DNA from: Vibrio sp. B1FLJ16
Lineage (GTDB): Bacteria > Pseudomonadota > Gammaproteobacteria > Enterobacterales > Vibrionaceae
Length of the DNA: 64,000 nucleotides
NCBI RefSeq assembly: GCF_905175385.1
Contig: NZ_HG992750.1
Coordinates: forward strand, 248,001-312,000
Direction of reading: 5' to 3'
Shown here: positions 62,963-64,000 of the stretch, piece by piece
Numbering within the stretch: the stretch's first letter is position 1
How the letters are laid out: the number at the start of each line of letters is the position of its first letter
Position numbers and translations under genes: made by a program
Notes under the pieces: generated by a model
Databases searched by the model: none
Seen by the model: the letters and a program-made list of their open reading frames with translations, nothing else
Told to the model about the DNA's origin: nothing

Positions 62963-63816
62963 TGGCTAAAAATTTAGCACAAGATGCCGGAAAAGAGGCG
63001 ATTGATAAGCTTGGCTGGTGGCGGGCACACCGATTTCTTATTTTACGCAGACTGTGTCAGCTAACCATTATTGGTTTGTTCATGGTTGGGCCAACAATCG
63101 GCGTTTTTAGCGGTAATCTTTCCTCTAGTATGCTGCTGGATACTGTCCCGATGAGTGACCCGCTTATCGTACTGCAGGCTTTGGCTACCGGACACATTCC
63201 AGAGTTTAATGTTTTGCTCGGGGTCACGATTGTTGTTGTGTTTTATGCGGTTTTAGCACCGCGCGCTTTTTGCGCGTGGGTGTGTCCTTTGAATGTGGTT
63301 ACGGACTTCGCAGCGTGGCTGCGCAGAAAACTGAATATTAAGGCAAGTTATCGTTGGTCTCCGTCTATTCGCTACTGGTTAATACCGGTTCTAATGCTAG
63401 GTAGTGCCGTATCTGGCACGATTCTATGGACATGGATAGATCCGGTAGCTGCGTTACATCGCGGGCTCGTGTTTGGCATGGGCGCAGGGTGGATACTTAT
63501 CGTACTTGTCTTTGTCCTGGATCTTTTACTGGTTGAGCATGGCTGGTGTGGTCACTTGTGTCCCTTAGGGGCCACTTACGGTGTCATTGGAAAACAGAGC
63601 CTAATTCGGGTAACAGCGATTCGTCGTGAAAGCTGCACTAAGTGTATGGACTGTTTTTATGTCTGTCCTGAGCCAGAGGTACTGAGGCAGCCGTTGAAAG
63701 AGGGTGACCGCCGAGTGATGGATAAAAACTGCATCAGTTGCGGCCGTTGTCTGGATGTGTGTCCGGAACAGGTTTTTGAGTTTAAAAACCGCCTCACAGT
63801 TAAAAATATCGAATAA
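62962..63816 (+). CDS. napH: Quinol dehydrogenase membrane component NapH
   Basis: This is a 284-residue membrane protein with four transmembrane segments that oxidises menaquinol and passes electrons to NapG. Cytoplasmic CxxxCP motifs (FCAWVCPLNVV, GWCGHLCPLGATYG) are present, and two C-terminal [4Fe-4S] ferredoxin motifs (CTKCMDCFYVCPE, CISCGRCLDVCPEQ). ATG 62962 is six bases after GGAGG; ATG 62959 is only three. Translationally coupled to napG. Confidence 0.94.
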   Translation: MAKNLAQDAGKEAIDKLGWWRAHRFLILRRLCQLTIIGLFMVGPTIGVFSGNLSSSMLLDTVPMSDPLIVLQALATGHIPEFNVLLGVTIVVVFYAVLAPRAFCAWVCPLNVVTDFAAWLRRKLNIKASYRWSPSIRYWLIPVLMLGSAVSGTILWTWIDPVAALHRGLVFGMGAGWILIVLVFVLDLLLVEHGWCGHLCPLGATYGVIGKQSLIRVTAIRRESCTKCMDCFYVCPEPEVLRQPLKEGDRRVMDKNCISCGRCLDVCPEQVFEFKNRLTVKNIE

Positions 63817-63959
63817 GGCTTTTAATTTTCCCTCTAATGGCTAGTTGCGTTTGAAGAGTATTTTTGCTTTTCAGACGCGCTAAACCTTGCGCGATATTGA
63901 TATTGTGAATTTGTTACAATTGGCGCTATGATGATTCCTTCATATCTCAAGGATGCATC

Positions 63960-64000
63960 ATGAACATCTCATCTCAAGGCTGGAGAACGCCGCAAAATTT
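63960..64000 (+). CDS. Start of a reading frame cut by the window end
   Basis: ATG 63960 follows AAGGATGC and opens MNISSQGWRTPQN. Only 13 codons are visible, so no function can be given. Upstream, TTGTGAATTTGTTACAATTG is loosely CRP-like. Confidence 0.45.
   Translation, partial: MNISSQGWRTPQN

Noticed and set aside
1..64000. tRNA, rRNA, CRISPR array, prophage or insertion sequence
   Set aside because: No sequence with the required folds, repeats or transposase/integrase motifs was seen on either strand.

Overview
The window looks like a chromosomal segment of a marine Vibrio or close relative, possibly from the smaller chromosome. The protein sequences are Vibrionaceae-like throughout: the ppsA/ppsR pair, napGH, lldPD, a second PurA, a RRF_GI-type small protein and many LysR regulators. 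I see no rRNA, tRNA, CRISPR array, transposase or phage gene.

Layout. Positions 1-18500 hold housekeeping and uptake genes: the end of a PEP-CTERM protein, a HAD phosphatase, a BCCT transporter, a PotD-like binding protein, a SYLF protein, divergent ppsA and ppsR, an FrnE-like oxidoreductase, a haloacid dehalogenase, a short PurA paralogue with a divergent LysR gene, a PL10-type pectate lyase, and a LysR / HisC-like aminotransferase / basic amino-acid binding protein group. The aminotransferase carries a frameshift at an A7 tract. Positions 18600-28435 are a purine-catabolism block: xdhA-xdhB-xdhC-uraD-uraH-puuD and an NCS2 purine permease, with a divergent TetR/RutR-like regulator. Two RutR-type palindromes lie upstream of xdhA and of the permease. 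Together these genes would take up purines and convert hypoxanthine/xanthine through urate to allantoin.

Positions 28849-32339 hold an AT-rich pair of c-di-GMP-type genes: a degenerate GGDEF-EAL sensor and an intact GGEEF cyclase that keeps its I-site. Positions 32543-44913 hold the most unusual part: six paralogous secreted PEP-CTERM proteins of about 270 aa. One is on the minus strand and five are tandem on the plus strand. They are split by a LysR-hutH-hutU block with a long, eukaryote-like urocanate hydratase. Every copy is a complete cassette: a conserved upstream box, a sigma-54 -24/-12 promoter, a leader of about 75-85 nt, the gene, a conserved 3' UTR of about 110-140 nt and a terminator hairpin. 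In five of six copies the leader is complementary to the 3' UTR of the same gene, with covarying bases. One copy has a one-base deletion. The required exosortase and any PrsK/PrsR regulators are not in the window.

Positions 45163-64000 return to ordinary genes: alpha-carbonic anhydrase, a MscS channel, lldD/lldP with a divergent LysR gene, prolyl oligopeptidase, a Lon-like protease, a PilZ protein, two GNAT acetyltransferases, a phosphotransferase, and napG-napH behind a perfect FNR box.

All functional names come from motif recognition by eye. No database search was possible.
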